In this document: positions 44,904 through 54,920 of the stretch, in pieces
Numbering within the stretch: position 1 is the first letter of the stretch
Layout: each line of letters opens with the position of its first letter
Assembly (NCBI RefSeq): GCF_003576475.1
Contig: NZ_QWGR01000003.1
Location: 1-64,000 of the forward strand
DNA length: 64,000 bases
Direction of reading: 5' to 3'
From: Maribellus luteus
GTDB lineage: Bacteria; Bacteroidota; Bacteroidia; Bacteroidales; Prolixibacteraceae
Notes under the pieces: generated by a model
Told to the model about the DNA's origin: nothing
Seen by the model: the letters and a program-made list of their open reading frames with translations, nothing else
Database searches by the model: none
Position numbers and translations under genes: made by a program

Positions 44904-46136
44904 ATGGATATACAGACAATTAAACAGCGATTCGAAATTATAGGCAACTCACCGGGCCTGAACCGTGCGATAGAAGTAGCGGTGCAGGTTGCGCCCACCG
45001 ATTTGTCGGTACTTATTACCGGAGAGAGTGGTGTAGGTAAAGAAATTTTTCCGCAAATCATTCATCAGTATTCGAGCCGTAAACACGGGAAATACATAGC
45101 AGTAAACTGTGGTGCCATTCCCGAGGGAACCATCGACTCCGAACTTTTTGGGCACGAGAAAGGCGCTTTTACAGGTGCATTGGCCGACCGCAAAGGGTAT
45201 TTTCAGGAAGCTGACGGCGGCACCATTTTTCTGGATGAAATCGGGGAGCTTCCTTTGTCGACACAGGTTCGCCTTCTTCGGGTTCTGGAAACCGGGGAAT
45301 TTATCAAAGTAGGTTCGTCGCAGGTAATAAAAACCAATGTTCGCGTAATTGCGGCTACCAATGTTAATATTCCCCAAGCCATTGAAGAAGGAAAATTTCG
45401 CGAAGACCTGTACTATCGTCTGAACACAGTGCCCATCGCCATTCTTCCGTTACGCGAAAGACCCGATGATGTAAACCTGCTGTTTCGGAAATTTGCCCGC
45501 GACTTTGCAGAAAAATACAGAATGCCCCCGGTAAGGTTAACAGAAGACGCCCGCTCGGCGCTGATGAACTTTCGGTGGCCCGGCAACATCCGTCAACTAA
45601 AAAACGTAACCGAGCAAATCTCAATTATTGAGCAGGAACGCGAAATAAACGCTGAAGTTCTGCAGGAATACCTTCCTTTTACAGGCAGCAAAAACTTGCC
45701 GGCTATTTTTTCGCGTGCTGAAGATAGCAGATCGTTTGCCAACGAAAGGGAAATTTTGTACAAGGTCCTTTTTGATATGAAAAAAGACATGACCGACCTG
45801 AAAAAGCTGGTACTCGACCTGATGCAAAACCGCGAGGGAACGCTTTCCGGCGATCAGGCACAGATAATCCGCAACCTGTACGACTCTGAAGATATTGGCT
45901 TTTCGGCAAAAGAACCGGTAACCAGCCCCATTCATATTTCGCATGTAGAGAAAGAACATATCCAGGATACGGAAGAATTTGTGGAAGAATCGCTTTCTTT
46001 GGCTGACAAAGAAATTGAGCTTATTCAGAAAGCGTTGGAAAAACACCGCGGCAAACGCAAATACGCCGCGCAGGAATTGGGAATTTCAGAACGTACGCTT
46101 TACCGGAAAATTAAGGAATACGATATTAAGGGATAA
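44904..46136 (+). CDS. Sigma-54-dependent transcriptional activator without receiver domain
   Basis: This 410-residue protein starts directly with the AAA+ domain: Walker A ITGESGVGKE near 38, the sigma-54 contact loop GAFTGA near 88, Walker B TIFLDEIGEL and the arginine-finger region FREDLYYRLNTVPI. A variable region with a likely coiled coil follows (260-350). It ends with a Fis-type helix-turn-helix (GKRKYAAQELGISERTLYRKIKEY). It lacks an N-terminal sensor, so its activity must be set by abundance or a partner. It is the first gene of a tight operon with lptE, a TPR protein and secG, spaced 2-4 bp. Confidence 0.93.
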   Translation: MDIQTIKQRFEIIGNSPGLNRAIEVAVQVAPTDLSVLITGESGVGKEIFPQIIHQYSSRKHGKYIAVNCGAIPEGTIDSELFGHEKGAFTGALADRKGYFQEADGGTIFLDEIGELPLSTQVRLLRVLETGEFIKVGSSQVIKTNVRVIAATNVNIPQAIEEGKFREDLYYRLNTVPIAILPLRERPDDVNLLFRKFARDFAEKYRMPPVRLTEDARSALMNFRWPGNIRQLKNVTEQISIIEQEREINAEVLQEYLPFTGSKNLPAIFSRAEDSRSFANEREILYKVLFDMKKDMTDLKKLVLDLMQNREGTLSGDQAQIIRNLYDSEDIGFSAKEPVTSPIHISHVEKEHIQDTEEFVEESLSLADKEIELIQKALEKHRGKRKYAAQELGISERTLYRKIKEYDIKG

Positions 46137-46139
46137 TCT

Positions 46140-46655
46140 ATGCTGAAAAAAATATTTGCCGTCATCATTTTGGCTTTCATCGTTGGAGGACTCGCTCCCT
46201 CGTGTAAAGTAAGTTACTCGTTTACCGGAGCCAACCTTTCTCCGGAAGTAAAAACATTTACGGTTTACTATTTCCCCAACCGCGCGAGACTGGTAAACCC
46301 AACACTGGCACAGAACTTTACCGAGAAGCTGAGAGAAAAAATGCAACGTCAGACTTCACTCCACGAACTATCGGAAGGGGGAGATATTGAGTTTGAAGGC
46401 CAGATAACGGGTTACGAATTTCGCCCGATGGCGGTGCAAAAAGATGACTTTTCGTCTCAAACCAGGCTTACCATCTCCATTAAACTAAAGTACACCAACA
46501 GCAAAGTTCCGGCTGATAATTTTGAGCAGAACTTTACAGCCTACGAAGATTTTGACAGCAACCAGCCCATCAGCTCCGTAGAAGACGACCTAACGGAACA
46601 GATCATCGATAAGTTAACCGAAGACATTTTTAACGCCACCATTGCAAACTGGTAA
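46140..46655 (+). CDS. lptE: LPS-assembly lipoprotein LptE-like
   Basis: This 171-residue protein has a lipobox (LAPSC, Cys21) followed by KVSYSFTGANLSPEVKTFTV, a pattern seen in Bacteroidota LptE. LptE plugs the LptD barrel and delivers LPS to the outer leaflet. The assignment rests on length, the lipid anchor and gene position. The overall fold (two beta-alpha units) fits, but sequence conservation in LptE is weak. Confidence 0.75.
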   Translation: MLKKIFAVIILAFIVGGLAPSCKVSYSFTGANLSPEVKTFTVYYFPNRARLVNPTLAQNFTEKLREKMQRQTSLHELSEGGDIEFEGQITGYEFRPMAVQKDDFSSQTRLTISIKLKYTNSKVPADNFEQNFTAYEDFDSNQPISSVEDDLTEQIIDKLTEDIFNATIANW

Positions 46656-46657
46656 GT

Positions 46658-47257
46658 ATGAAACGGGAACAATTCACCAAATACTTACACAACAGCGCCT
46701 TGCTCAACCGCGAATCACTGGAGCAGCTGCGGATTCTTACCGATGAATTTCCGTGGTTCCAAGCTGGTTGGATGCTCTATCTCAAAAACCTGAAAAAAAT
46801 TGACTCACCTCAATTTGAAGAAGTTTTGAAAAAAGTGGCGGTAATGGTTCCCGATCGCAAACAGTTGTATAAATTCCTGAATAACGAGATTTGCTTTCAG
46901 CCCCTTGAAGTTTCAACCGATTCGGCTTTTCTGTACAAGTTGGAGAACACAGCTTCTGTCGAAGTTCAGGGCAATTCTCTTATTGATCGTTTTCTGAATT
47001 CAGGCCCGAGCAGTTTCTCCCGTCCAAACCACCGCCCTCAACCTCCTGAATTAGCTGTAGCCAAGGACATTATGGATAAATCAGTAAGCGAAAACGATGA
47101 ATTAATTACCGAGACATTGGCCAATATCTATTTTCAACAAAAAAATTATACAAAAGCGATTGAATCCTTTGAAAAATTAAGTTTGAAATTTCCGGAAAAA
47201 AGTGTTTACTTTGCAAGCCGAATTAAAGAAATTGAAGTAATAAAGAATAATACGTAA
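46658..47257 (+). CDS. TPR-containing protein of the lptE-secG operon
   Basis: This 199-residue protein has no signal peptide or membrane segment. The last 60 residues contain a TPR-like helix pair (ETLANIYFQQKNYTKAIESFEKLSLKFPEKS). The N-terminal half has the helical pattern LLNRESLEQLRILTDEFPWFQAGWMLYLKNL, where a Pro-Trp-Phe motif stands out. I do not recognise a function. It overlaps neither neighbour but is spaced by only 2 and 4 bp, so it belongs to the operon. Confidence 0.75.
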   Translation: MKREQFTKYLHNSALLNRESLEQLRILTDEFPWFQAGWMLYLKNLKKIDSPQFEEVLKKVAVMVPDRKQLYKFLNNEICFQPLEVSTDSAFLYKLENTASVEVQGNSLIDRFLNSGPSSFSRPNHRPQPPELAVAKDIMDKSVSENDELITETLANIYFQQKNYTKAIESFEKLSLKFPEKSVYFASRIKEIEVIKNNT

Positions 47258-47261
47258 GAAG

Positions 47262-47588
47262 ATGTATACTTTTATCACAGTTTTACTGTTTATCGTTTGT
47301 ATCCTTTTGGTGATGATTGTTTTGGTGCAAAACTCAAAAGGAGGTGGCTTGGCCAGTAACTTCCAGTCTACAGGCCAGGTGATGGGTGTTCGTAAAACAA
47401 CGGATTTTCTTGAAAAAGGTACCTGGGTACTGGCAGCAGCCTTGTTGTTTTTGTCGGTTGTTGGTGCCGGTTTTATTCCGCGTGAGCAAGTAGAAGCTGA
47501 ACAGTCGCGTGTTCAACAACAAATCGAGAATATTGCGGACCCCACACAGGTTCCAACTTTCCCAACTACTCCTCCGGATTCAATCTAA
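47262..47588 (+). CDS. secG: Preprotein translocase subunit SecG
   Basis: This 108-residue protein has two membrane segments (TFITVLLFIVCILLVMIVLV and WVLAAALLFLSVVGAGF) linked by the SecG loop QNSKGGGLASNFQSTGQVMGVRKTTDFLEKGT. It assists SecYE in protein export. The C-terminal tail is polar. It is the last gene of the operon before a terminator. Confidence 0.95.
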   Translation: MYTFITVLLFIVCILLVMIVLVQNSKGGGLASNFQSTGQVMGVRKTTDFLEKGTWVLAAALLFLSVVGAGFIPREQVEAEQSRVQQQIENIADPTQVPTFPTTPPDSI

Positions 47589-47635
47589 CAGTTTTATTAC
47601 TGTTTACATTCGAAGAATAACAACAAAAAATATTT

Positions 47636-47663
47636 AGCCACTTGATTTTCAGGTGGCTTTTTT
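47636..47663 (+). terminator. Intrinsic terminator after secG
   Basis: A stem AGCCACTTGA / TCAGGTGGCT (one G-U pair) with a three-base loop is followed by TTTTTT. Confidence 0.8.
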
Positions 47664-47687
47664 GTTTTGTCTTTGTACAAACAGCTA

Positions 47688-48281
47688 TTACAAAGTGAAC
47701 CTTGGCGAAGAAAGATCGGATTCCACCACTACGGGAACCTTCAAATCGGCATGAACGGTTACTTCGAAATTGGAGTACCCGTAAACACTAATAAAGATGA
47801 GAGTTCTGGGATTACTGTCCATCTTTTGAATCACCGGCTGTAGAAAGTCATCCAAATCAAGACTAAATTCAGTTGCTGTTAACGACCGTCCCTCAGCAAG
47901 CAACACCACCGGCTCCTGCATGTGAACATCCAGACTCCCCACTGCGGCATATCCCCAAACAATGGTGAGCGACTGAATCTCGTTCGCACCTTCCAGTCCG
48001 TTAAATATCAGCTGTGCCCCGCTCCCCGGAGCAACTCCCAACACCGCCCCCGGACAATTAACCAGATTGTCTTTGTTCGCCAGGCAAAAAGAAGCATTTC
48101 CCCTGAACATGTAGGTTTCAGCAGCAGTACTTTTGGCAACCAGCGCCTCCTCCATCTGCCAGGCATCTAACGGAACTTCAACCAGAAGTTCTGCATCGGT
48201 TTCGATATTTGTTTCAGCTTCGTCGCAAGAGATGGTGAACAAAAGTAATACCCCCACCCAAAGTAAATTTAAGATTTTCAT
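47688..48281 (-). CDS. Lipoprotein of unknown function
   Basis: The ATG at 48281 (MKILNLLWVGVLLLFTISC) gives 197 residues and places the lipobox cysteine at 19; a longer frame has no better signal. The mature protein begins DEAETNIETDAELLVEVPLD. Two cysteines lie in SFCLANKDNLVNCPGAVLG, possibly a disulphide, and there are beta-rich stretches around SLTIVWGYAAVGSLDVHM. No family is recognised. It stands alone between the secG terminator and a gene-free stretch, transcribed towards secG. Confidence 0.7.
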   Translation of the reverse strand: MKILNLLWVGVLLLFTISCDEAETNIETDAELLVEVPLDAWQMEEALVAKSTAAETYMFRGNASFCLANKDNLVNCPGAVLGVAPGSGAQLIFNGLEGANEIQSLTIVWGYAAVGSLDVHMQEPVVLLAEGRSLTATEFSLDLDDFLQPVIQKMDSNPRTLIFISVYGYSNFEVTVHADLKVPVVVESDLSSPRFTL

Positions 48282-48793
48282 GGCTTTAGCTTTTATAATA
48301 ATTGTTTCCAGTCTATGCAGTTTCGTCGTATTGTCAGGCATTTTGTTTACGATATTTTAAGTTGGTATGTTTCGGGAAACCGGCTAAACCGAGAGCGTAA
48401 AAACAGCCAAAAGCCAGGCTCCGGGTTGTTGAATAAAAGTCTCAAATAAGTGATCGACCCAATTTTTGCAACATAAGAAGCATCGAAAAAGCTCTTTTTG
48501 TTTTCATGGAATATCCTTTGAGGTTCAAATAACATAAATTACACACATTTACCCTGGCTCGTCAGGAGCTTCAAACCTTGTCTGCCTTAGTCGCTCTAAT
48601 CGCGGCCGATCAATCTGAGTAGTTCTTATTTACGGTCAGCTTTCTCTTTGTTTCTACTATTCCGGGACCGCAAAAAGACGAAACCGAAAAGTTTCAAAAC
48701 ATCGAGTTTTAGCAAATTTAAGGCACACAACCTACACGCAAATGTCAAATTTGATTCAGGAAAAAGCAATTTTAGACCAAAATGTCTTTTATT
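48282..48793. other. Gene-free region of about 500 bp
   Basis: No convincing coding sequence or RNA structure. It must contain the minus-strand promoter of the lipoprotein gene and the 3' end of the AraC-type transcript. A CAAAATG / CATTTTG repeat around 48780-48802 is too weak to call a terminator. The surrounding genes are on the same strand, so the gap is unusually large for this window. Confidence 0.4.
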
Positions 48794-49897
48794 TCATTTT
48801 GAGAATTCAGAATTTACAATTTGCAGATAATCAGAAGGCGTTATTCCAAACCTGACCTGAAAACATTTGGTAAAGTACGAAGGACTGCTAAATCCTGATT
48901 CAAAGGCAATTTCGGCAATATTCGATTCCTGCTGATTCAAAAGATCGATGGATTTTCCTAAACGGTATTCCCGGATAAAGTTATTGGGTGACAGTCCCAA
49001 TAACGCAATCATTTTCCGGTAAATTTGAGACTTACTCCAGCTCAATTGTTTCGAAAAATCATCGACCAGGAAAGATTCGTCCTGCCACTTTTTCTCCACG
49101 CAGTCGAGCAACATGTTTACAAATTGCTCATCCTCGGCACTTAACACGTCAAAAACAGCTGCATCTATTTCTATCCATGAACCTTCTGACTGAGTTAACT
49201 CCCTGAAGTCCGAACTCAGCAACACTTTTTCCCGGGCAACATGGCAAAGCCGCTCACTGCGCCTGGTTGCTGATTTGCTTTCCCCATTGCCAGAAGAAAC
49301 TTTTGCCACCGTACTTAGCCCCATTCTTAAAAAGACCTTCGAATGCAGTTTTTTATTTAACAGCGCGTAAAATCTTTCTTTCAATAGAACTGAACACTGT
49401 AGCGCTTCATCTGCAAATTCAAAAACAACATAAAAACGTTCAGAGCCACTGTTTAATACTTTTCCGTTGAACGTACCAACAAGCGACAGGATGCGGGAGT
49501 AGAAATCTTTCAGCGTCATTCTGAAATCACTGACTTCTTCCTTTTTCATTGACTCAAGCATGGTATCAAAAACCAACATCACCTGTCTCCCTGTTGATCT
49601 CCGTCCATTGGGTTTAACTTTCGACTCTTTTCGCAAACGCTGCAAATCGGTCCATACATTCTGTAGTGCGGGTTTGTCAACTTCGATTAAGTTATTGAAG
49701 CTACCTCCTTTACCATCCAGAATACCTTCAGATGCAGCAGCGTCAACCATGCAGATAATTTTTCCATCTGCCCGATTGAACAAACAGACCAATTCCTGCG
49801 ACTCATACAACTTCAACAATGAACACAATTCCGACAAATGAATATCCCTGAATTGTTCTATCTCTGGTTTATCACGACGGTCAGCTAAATTTGACAT
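48794..49897 (-). CDS. AraC-type regulator with DUF4242-like and degenerate nucleotide-cyclase-like domains
   Basis: The ATG at 49897 (MSNLADRRDKPEIEQ) gives 367 residues; an upstream TTG at 49948 is less likely. Residues about 10-75 resemble the DUF4242 (nickel-binding SCO4226-like) fold (FNRADGKIICMVDAAASEGI). Residues 105-235 follow the class III nucleotide-cyclase homology pattern (LVGTFNGKVLNSGSERFYVV, then FEFADEALQCSVLLKERF and LRMGLSTVAKV). The metal-binding aspartates and the GDG are replaced, so it is probably inactive. The C-terminus is an AraC helix-turn-helix pair (WSKSQIYRKMIALLG; ESNIAEIAFESGFSSPSYFT). It may sense a small ligand. Confidence 0.8.
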   Translation of the reverse strand: MSNLADRRDKPEIEQFRDIHLSELCSLLKLYESQELVCLFNRADGKIICMVDAAASEGILDGKGGSFNNLIEVDKPALQNVWTDLQRLRKESKVKPNGRRSTGRQVMLVFDTMLESMKKEEVSDFRMTLKDFYSRILSLVGTFNGKVLNSGSERFYVVFEFADEALQCSVLLKERFYALLNKKLHSKVFLRMGLSTVAKVSSGNGESKSATRRSERLCHVAREKVLLSSDFRELTQSEGSWIEIDAAVFDVLSAEDEQFVNMLLDCVEKKWQDESFLVDDFSKQLSWSKSQIYRKMIALLGLSPNNFIREYRLGKSIDLLNQQESNIAEIAFESGFSSPSYFTKCFQVRFGITPSDYLQIVNSEFSK

Positions 49898-50288
49898 ATC
49901 GTGAATTTTAAATGAACACTCGTTAGTGGAAATTTTTGGTGAAAACAACGGCTAGATTCCGCCAACCAAAACTTTCGTACTGAAACACCGGTTCTCTTAA
50001 TTTGTTCATTCATTTAAACATTTCCTTTATTGAAGTACTATCCTCGCCGAGCGCCAAACAATCGTTTGTTTTTGGCTTGGTTTCTGTCAGGCTGTCAGAT
50101 AATCTGACAAACCAATAAAGCACTATATTACAACTACTTAAACAAAATCCGTCTTTCAACAAGAACCAGGCTGGTGCAATTTTGTCCAGAAATATCCGCT
50201 AAGCCTCCGGAAAGGACCCTTGGCACAGAATGTGCTACGGAAACCGTGTCGAATTAAAAAAATGTTTAATAAATAAATTCTTATTACA
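49898..50288. promoter_or_regulatory. groES upstream region with a 17-bp palindrome and a hairpin-rich leader
   Basis: This 391-bp gap holds the divergent promoters of groES and the AraC-type gene. It contains a perfect palindrome TGTCAGAT-A-ATCTGACA at 50093-50109, preceded by a further CTGTCAG, and two small hairpins just before the gene (GCACA-GAA-TGTGC at 50223-50235; ACGG-AAA-CCGT at 50237-50247). No CIRCE element is present, in line with groESL control that does not use HrcA. Roles of the palindrome and hairpins are inferred. Confidence 0.5.
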
Positions 50289-50567
50289 ATGGCAGAACTA
50301 AAAGGTAGAATCCTGGCTGGCAAAATTCTTGTAAAGCCACAGGAAGCTGAAACAAAAACGTCCAGCGGAATTATCATTCCTGATTCAGCAAAAGAAAAAC
50401 CACAAGTGGGTTCAGTTGTATTGGTAGGTGCTGACAAAAAAGACGAACCAATGGAACTGAAAGCCGGCGATGTTGTTTTCTACGGTAAATATTCGGGAAC
50501 CGAACTAAACATTGACGGTACTGATTATTTATTGATGTCTCAAAACGACGTTTTATACATTAATTAA
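50289..50567 (+). CDS. groES: Co-chaperonin GroES
   Basis: This 92-residue protein has the GroES pattern ([18 protein letters not shown], then [20 protein letters not shown], and [22 protein letters not shown]). It caps the GroEL cavity. The mobile loop ([11 protein letters not shown]) is present. It precedes groEL by 23 bp. Confidence 0.97.
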   Translation: MAELKGRILAGKILVKPQEAETKTSSGIIIPDSAKEKPQVGSVVLVGADKKDEPMELKAGDVVFYGKYSGTELNIDGTDYLLMSQNDVLYIN

Positions 50568-50587
50568 TCAAAACAAAAAACAGATAA

Positions 50588-52225
<1,638 letters not shown>

Positions 52226-52250
52226 AAAACGATATTCATACTACATATTA

Positions 52251-52286
52251 AAAGCTCTTCCTTTTTCAGGAAGGGCTTTTTTTTAT
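52251..52286 (+). terminator. Intrinsic terminator after groEL
   Basis: Stem AAAGCTCTTCCT / AGGAAGGGCTTT (one G-U pair), loop TTTTC, followed by a run of Ts. Confidence 0.85.
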
Positions 52287-52627
52287 TCGCTTCAGGAAAA
52301 ATTCCGTGAAAAACAGTTTTAGCCTGTTTTAAAATGCAACGGATTTCACTTTTAACAGCTCCCAAAATACTGACAATCGTCAGACAGTGTTATTTAACAT
52401 CTTTTCGACAAATGCAATTAATTGACTTTCAGTAAATTAAAAACCTGCCGATCTTATTCAAAAGATTGCTTTTTACTTCAGAAGTTCTCTACCTTTAGTC
52501 CGTTAATAAATTAAACAAAATCGATTGCTAAGCACATAAAAGTGCTTACAATACAACTTAGTTTTAACTTCGGAATTCAAGGTTTCGAATCAAAAAAGAA
52601 AAGTGACTTCCGATAATTAAGGTCGTT
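52287..52627. other. gdhA upstream region
   Basis: About 340 bp without a gene. It holds an imperfect palindrome CTGAC-AATC-GTCAG at 52370-52383, which shares the CTGAC half-site with the groES palindrome, and AT-rich sequence that must include the gdhA promoter. No perfect TAnnTTTG is seen. Confidence 0.4.
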
Positions 52628-53962
52628 ATGAGAGCAGACATAAATGAATTCATTGAGAATTTGACAAGAAGAACTCCCGGCGAAAACGAGTTTCACCAGG
52701 CAGTTGAAGAAGTAATCGGTTCAGTTTGGGATTTTTACGAGAAAAATCCGCGTTATCAAAAAGCAAAAATCCTTGAACGCATGTGTGAGCCGGAACGTGT
52801 AATTATGTTCCGTGTTCCGTGGGTTGATGACCGTGGCGAAGTTCAGATTAACCGTGGTTACCGTGTAGAATTTAACTCCGCACTGGGCCCGTACAAAGGA
52901 GGTCTTCGCTTCCATGCCAGTGTAACACTGAGCATCCTGAAATTTTTAGGTTTTGAACAAACCTTCAAAAACAGCTTGACCACACTCCCGATGGGAGGAG
53001 GAAAAGGCGGATCTGATTTCAGTCCCAAAGGAAAAACCGATGGCGAAATCATGCGCTTTTGCCAGTCATTCATGAACGAACTTTACCGTCACATTGGCCC
53101 GAATACCGATGTTCCCGCAGGTGACATTGGCGTTGGTGGTCGCGAGATCGGTTATCTGTTTGGCCAGTACAAAAGGCTGAAAAACGAATTCACTGGCGTT
53201 CTAACGGGGAAAGGACTTGCCTGGGGCGGTAGTTTAATCCGTCCGGAAGCTACCGGTTTTGGAGCGGTTTACTTTGCACAGCATATGTTGCACCGCCTGG
53301 GACAGGATATTGAAGGACAAACAGTTGCCGTTTCCGGGTTTGGAAACGTAGCCTGGGGAGCCATCTCAAAAATCAACCAACTAGGAGGAAAGGTCGTAAC
53401 CATTTCAGGTCCTGATGGATACATCTACGACAAAGAAGGCATCAGCGGCGACAAAGTAGATTACCTGCTTGAACTGCGTGCCAGCAACAACGACATAGTA
53501 GAACCCTATGCCAAAGAATTTGGTGCAGAGTTTTTTGCGGGTAAACGTCCGTGGGAAGTTCCGGTTAATATTGCTATGCCTTGTGCCACAGAAAACGAAG
53601 TGGACCTGAACGATGCCAAATCGCTGGTTAAAAACGGCTGTACTATGTTGGCCGAAGTTTCCAACATGGGTTCAACAGCTGAAGCGGCAGAATACTTGTC
53701 GGAACACTGCCATTACGCACCGGGGAAAGCAGTAAACGCCGGTGGAGTTGCAGTTTCCGGTTTGGAAATGTCGCAAAACAGCATGCGTATTAACTGGCCC
53801 GCCGAAGAAGTGGACCTTCGCTTAAAGGACATTATGAAAAACATTCACGACACCTGTGTAAACTACGGGCTCAACGGCCACAAAGTAGATTACATTAAGG
53901 GAGCCAACGTGGGCGGTTTCGTAAAAGTTGCCGAGGCTATGATGGCACACGGAGTTGTGTAA
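52628..53962 (+). CDS. gdhA: NADP-type glutamate dehydrogenase
   Basis: This 444-residue enzyme of the hexameric 50-kDa class assimilates ammonium by reductive amination of 2-oxoglutarate. It has the substrate-site YKGGLRFHASVTLSILKFLGF and the catalytic-lysine motif LPMGGGKGGSDFSPKG near 125. It also has the dinucleotide-fold VAVSGFGNVAWGA and the C-terminal GGVAVSGLEMSQNSMR. The cofactor preference is not certain from the sequence. It is monocistronic, flanked by terminators. Confidence 0.95.
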   Translation: MRADINEFIENLTRRTPGENEFHQAVEEVIGSVWDFYEKNPRYQKAKILERMCEPERVIMFRVPWVDDRGEVQINRGYRVEFNSALGPYKGGLRFHASVTLSILKFLGFEQTFKNSLTTLPMGGGKGGSDFSPKGKTDGEIMRFCQSFMNELYRHIGPNTDVPAGDIGVGGREIGYLFGQYKRLKNEFTGVLTGKGLAWGGSLIRPEATGFGAVYFAQHMLHRLGQDIEGQTVAVSGFGNVAWGAISKINQLGGKVVTISGPDGYIYDKEGISGDKVDYLLELRASNNDIVEPYAKEFGAEFFAGKRPWEVPVNIAMPCATENEVDLNDAKSLVKNGCTMLAEVSNMGSTAEAAEYLSEHCHYAPGKAVNAGGVAVSGLEMSQNSMRINWPAEEVDLRLKDIMKNIHDTCVNYGLNGHKVDYIKGANVGGFVKVAEAMMAHGVV

Positions 53963-53985
53963 GCATACCATTATTATATACCTGG

Positions 53986-54018
53986 AAAATCCGCAGAAAT
54001 CTGCGGATTTTCTTTTTT
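53986..54018 (+). terminator. Intrinsic terminator after gdhA
   Basis: A perfect 11-bp stem AAAATCCGCAG / CTGCGGATTTT with an AAAT loop is followed by CTTTTTT. Confidence 0.9.
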
Positions 54019-54126
54019 ATGGGTTATTAAGCCAAAATGTACTCATCGTTAAATTTAAATTATAGATAATGTTGAAATAGCCGACGTCACAAAACACTTT
54101 TTTACATTTGTCGAAATTTGCTCAAA

Positions 54127-54891
54127 ATGCTGATTGACACACATTCTCATATTTATTCGGAGGAATTCATACACGATCGTGACGAGGCACTCCAAAGAGC
54201 CTACGACAATGGGATCAAAAAGATCATTCTGCCGAATATTGATTCCGGCTCAATAAAACACATGCTGGACCTATCGGATGCATACCCCCACCTTTGCTAT
54301 CCGTTAATCGGCCTTCACCCCACTTCGGTTGATGAAGATTACAAAGAAGAACTTGAAGCGGTTGAATACTGGCTGAACAAACGCAAGTTTTATGGCATTG
54401 GCGAAATCGGCATCGATCTTTACTGGGAAAGAAAATTTATCGACGAGCAAAAAGATGCTTTCCGCCACCAGATAAGGCTGGCCAAAAGTCACAATCTTCC
54501 CATTGTTATTCATGTCAGGAATTCTTTTGAAGAAACCTACCAAATTGTAAAAGAAGAACAGGATGGTAGTTTGAGAGGCACCTTTCATTGCTTCTCTGGC
54601 TCGGCGGCTGAAGCACAAAAAGTAGTCGACCTGGGATTCTTTTTGGGAATTGGCGGCGTTCTTACTTTTAAGAACAGCAACCTGGAAGAAGTGGTCAGTT
54701 CGGTAAAAGTTGACAATCTCTTACTCGAAACCGATGCGCCCTACCTGGCACCTGTTCCCAAGCGCGGAAAACGTAACGAAAGTTCCTACCTTGTTTATAT
54801 CGCACAAAAGCTGGCCGAGATATACAACATCTCTGTTACAAGGGTGGCTGAAATAACCACAACAAATGCGCGTGGATTATTTGAAATTTAA
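54127..54891 (+). CDS. tatD: TatD-family metal-dependent hydrolase
   Basis: The ATG at 54127 (MLIDTHSHIYSEEF) gives 254 residues; a TTG nine bases upstream is less likely. It has the TatD metal ligands: DTHSHIY (HxH), the glutamate in GIGEIGIDLYW, VIHVRN, TFHCFSGSAAEA and the LLLETDAPYLAP motif. TatD proteins act as DNases or quality-control hydrolases in the cytoplasm. The asparaginase gene starts 29 bp later, so they are likely co-transcribed. Confidence 0.94.
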   Translation: MLIDTHSHIYSEEFIHDRDEALQRAYDNGIKKIILPNIDSGSIKHMLDLSDAYPHLCYPLIGLHPTSVDEDYKEELEAVEYWLNKRKFYGIGEIGIDLYWERKFIDEQKDAFRHQIRLAKSHNLPIVIHVRNSFEETYQIVKEEQDGSLRGTFHCFSGSAAEAQKVVDLGFFLGIGGVLTFKNSNLEEVVSSVKVDNLLLETDAPYLAPVPKRGKRNESSYLVYIAQKLAEIYNISVTRVAEITTTNARGLFEI

Positions 54892-54920
54892 TAACTTGCA
54901 GGCCGATTTTTAGGACTGTA

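Noticed and set aside
48648-48830. Plus-strand 60-codon frame downstream of the orphan lipoprotein region
   Set aside because: It overlaps the 3' end of the AraC-type gene and is Lys/Ser/Phe-rich with no features; chance frame.
49898-50288. CIRCE/HrcA control of groESL
   Set aside because: No TTAGCACTC-N9-GAGTGCTAA or near variant is present in the gap.
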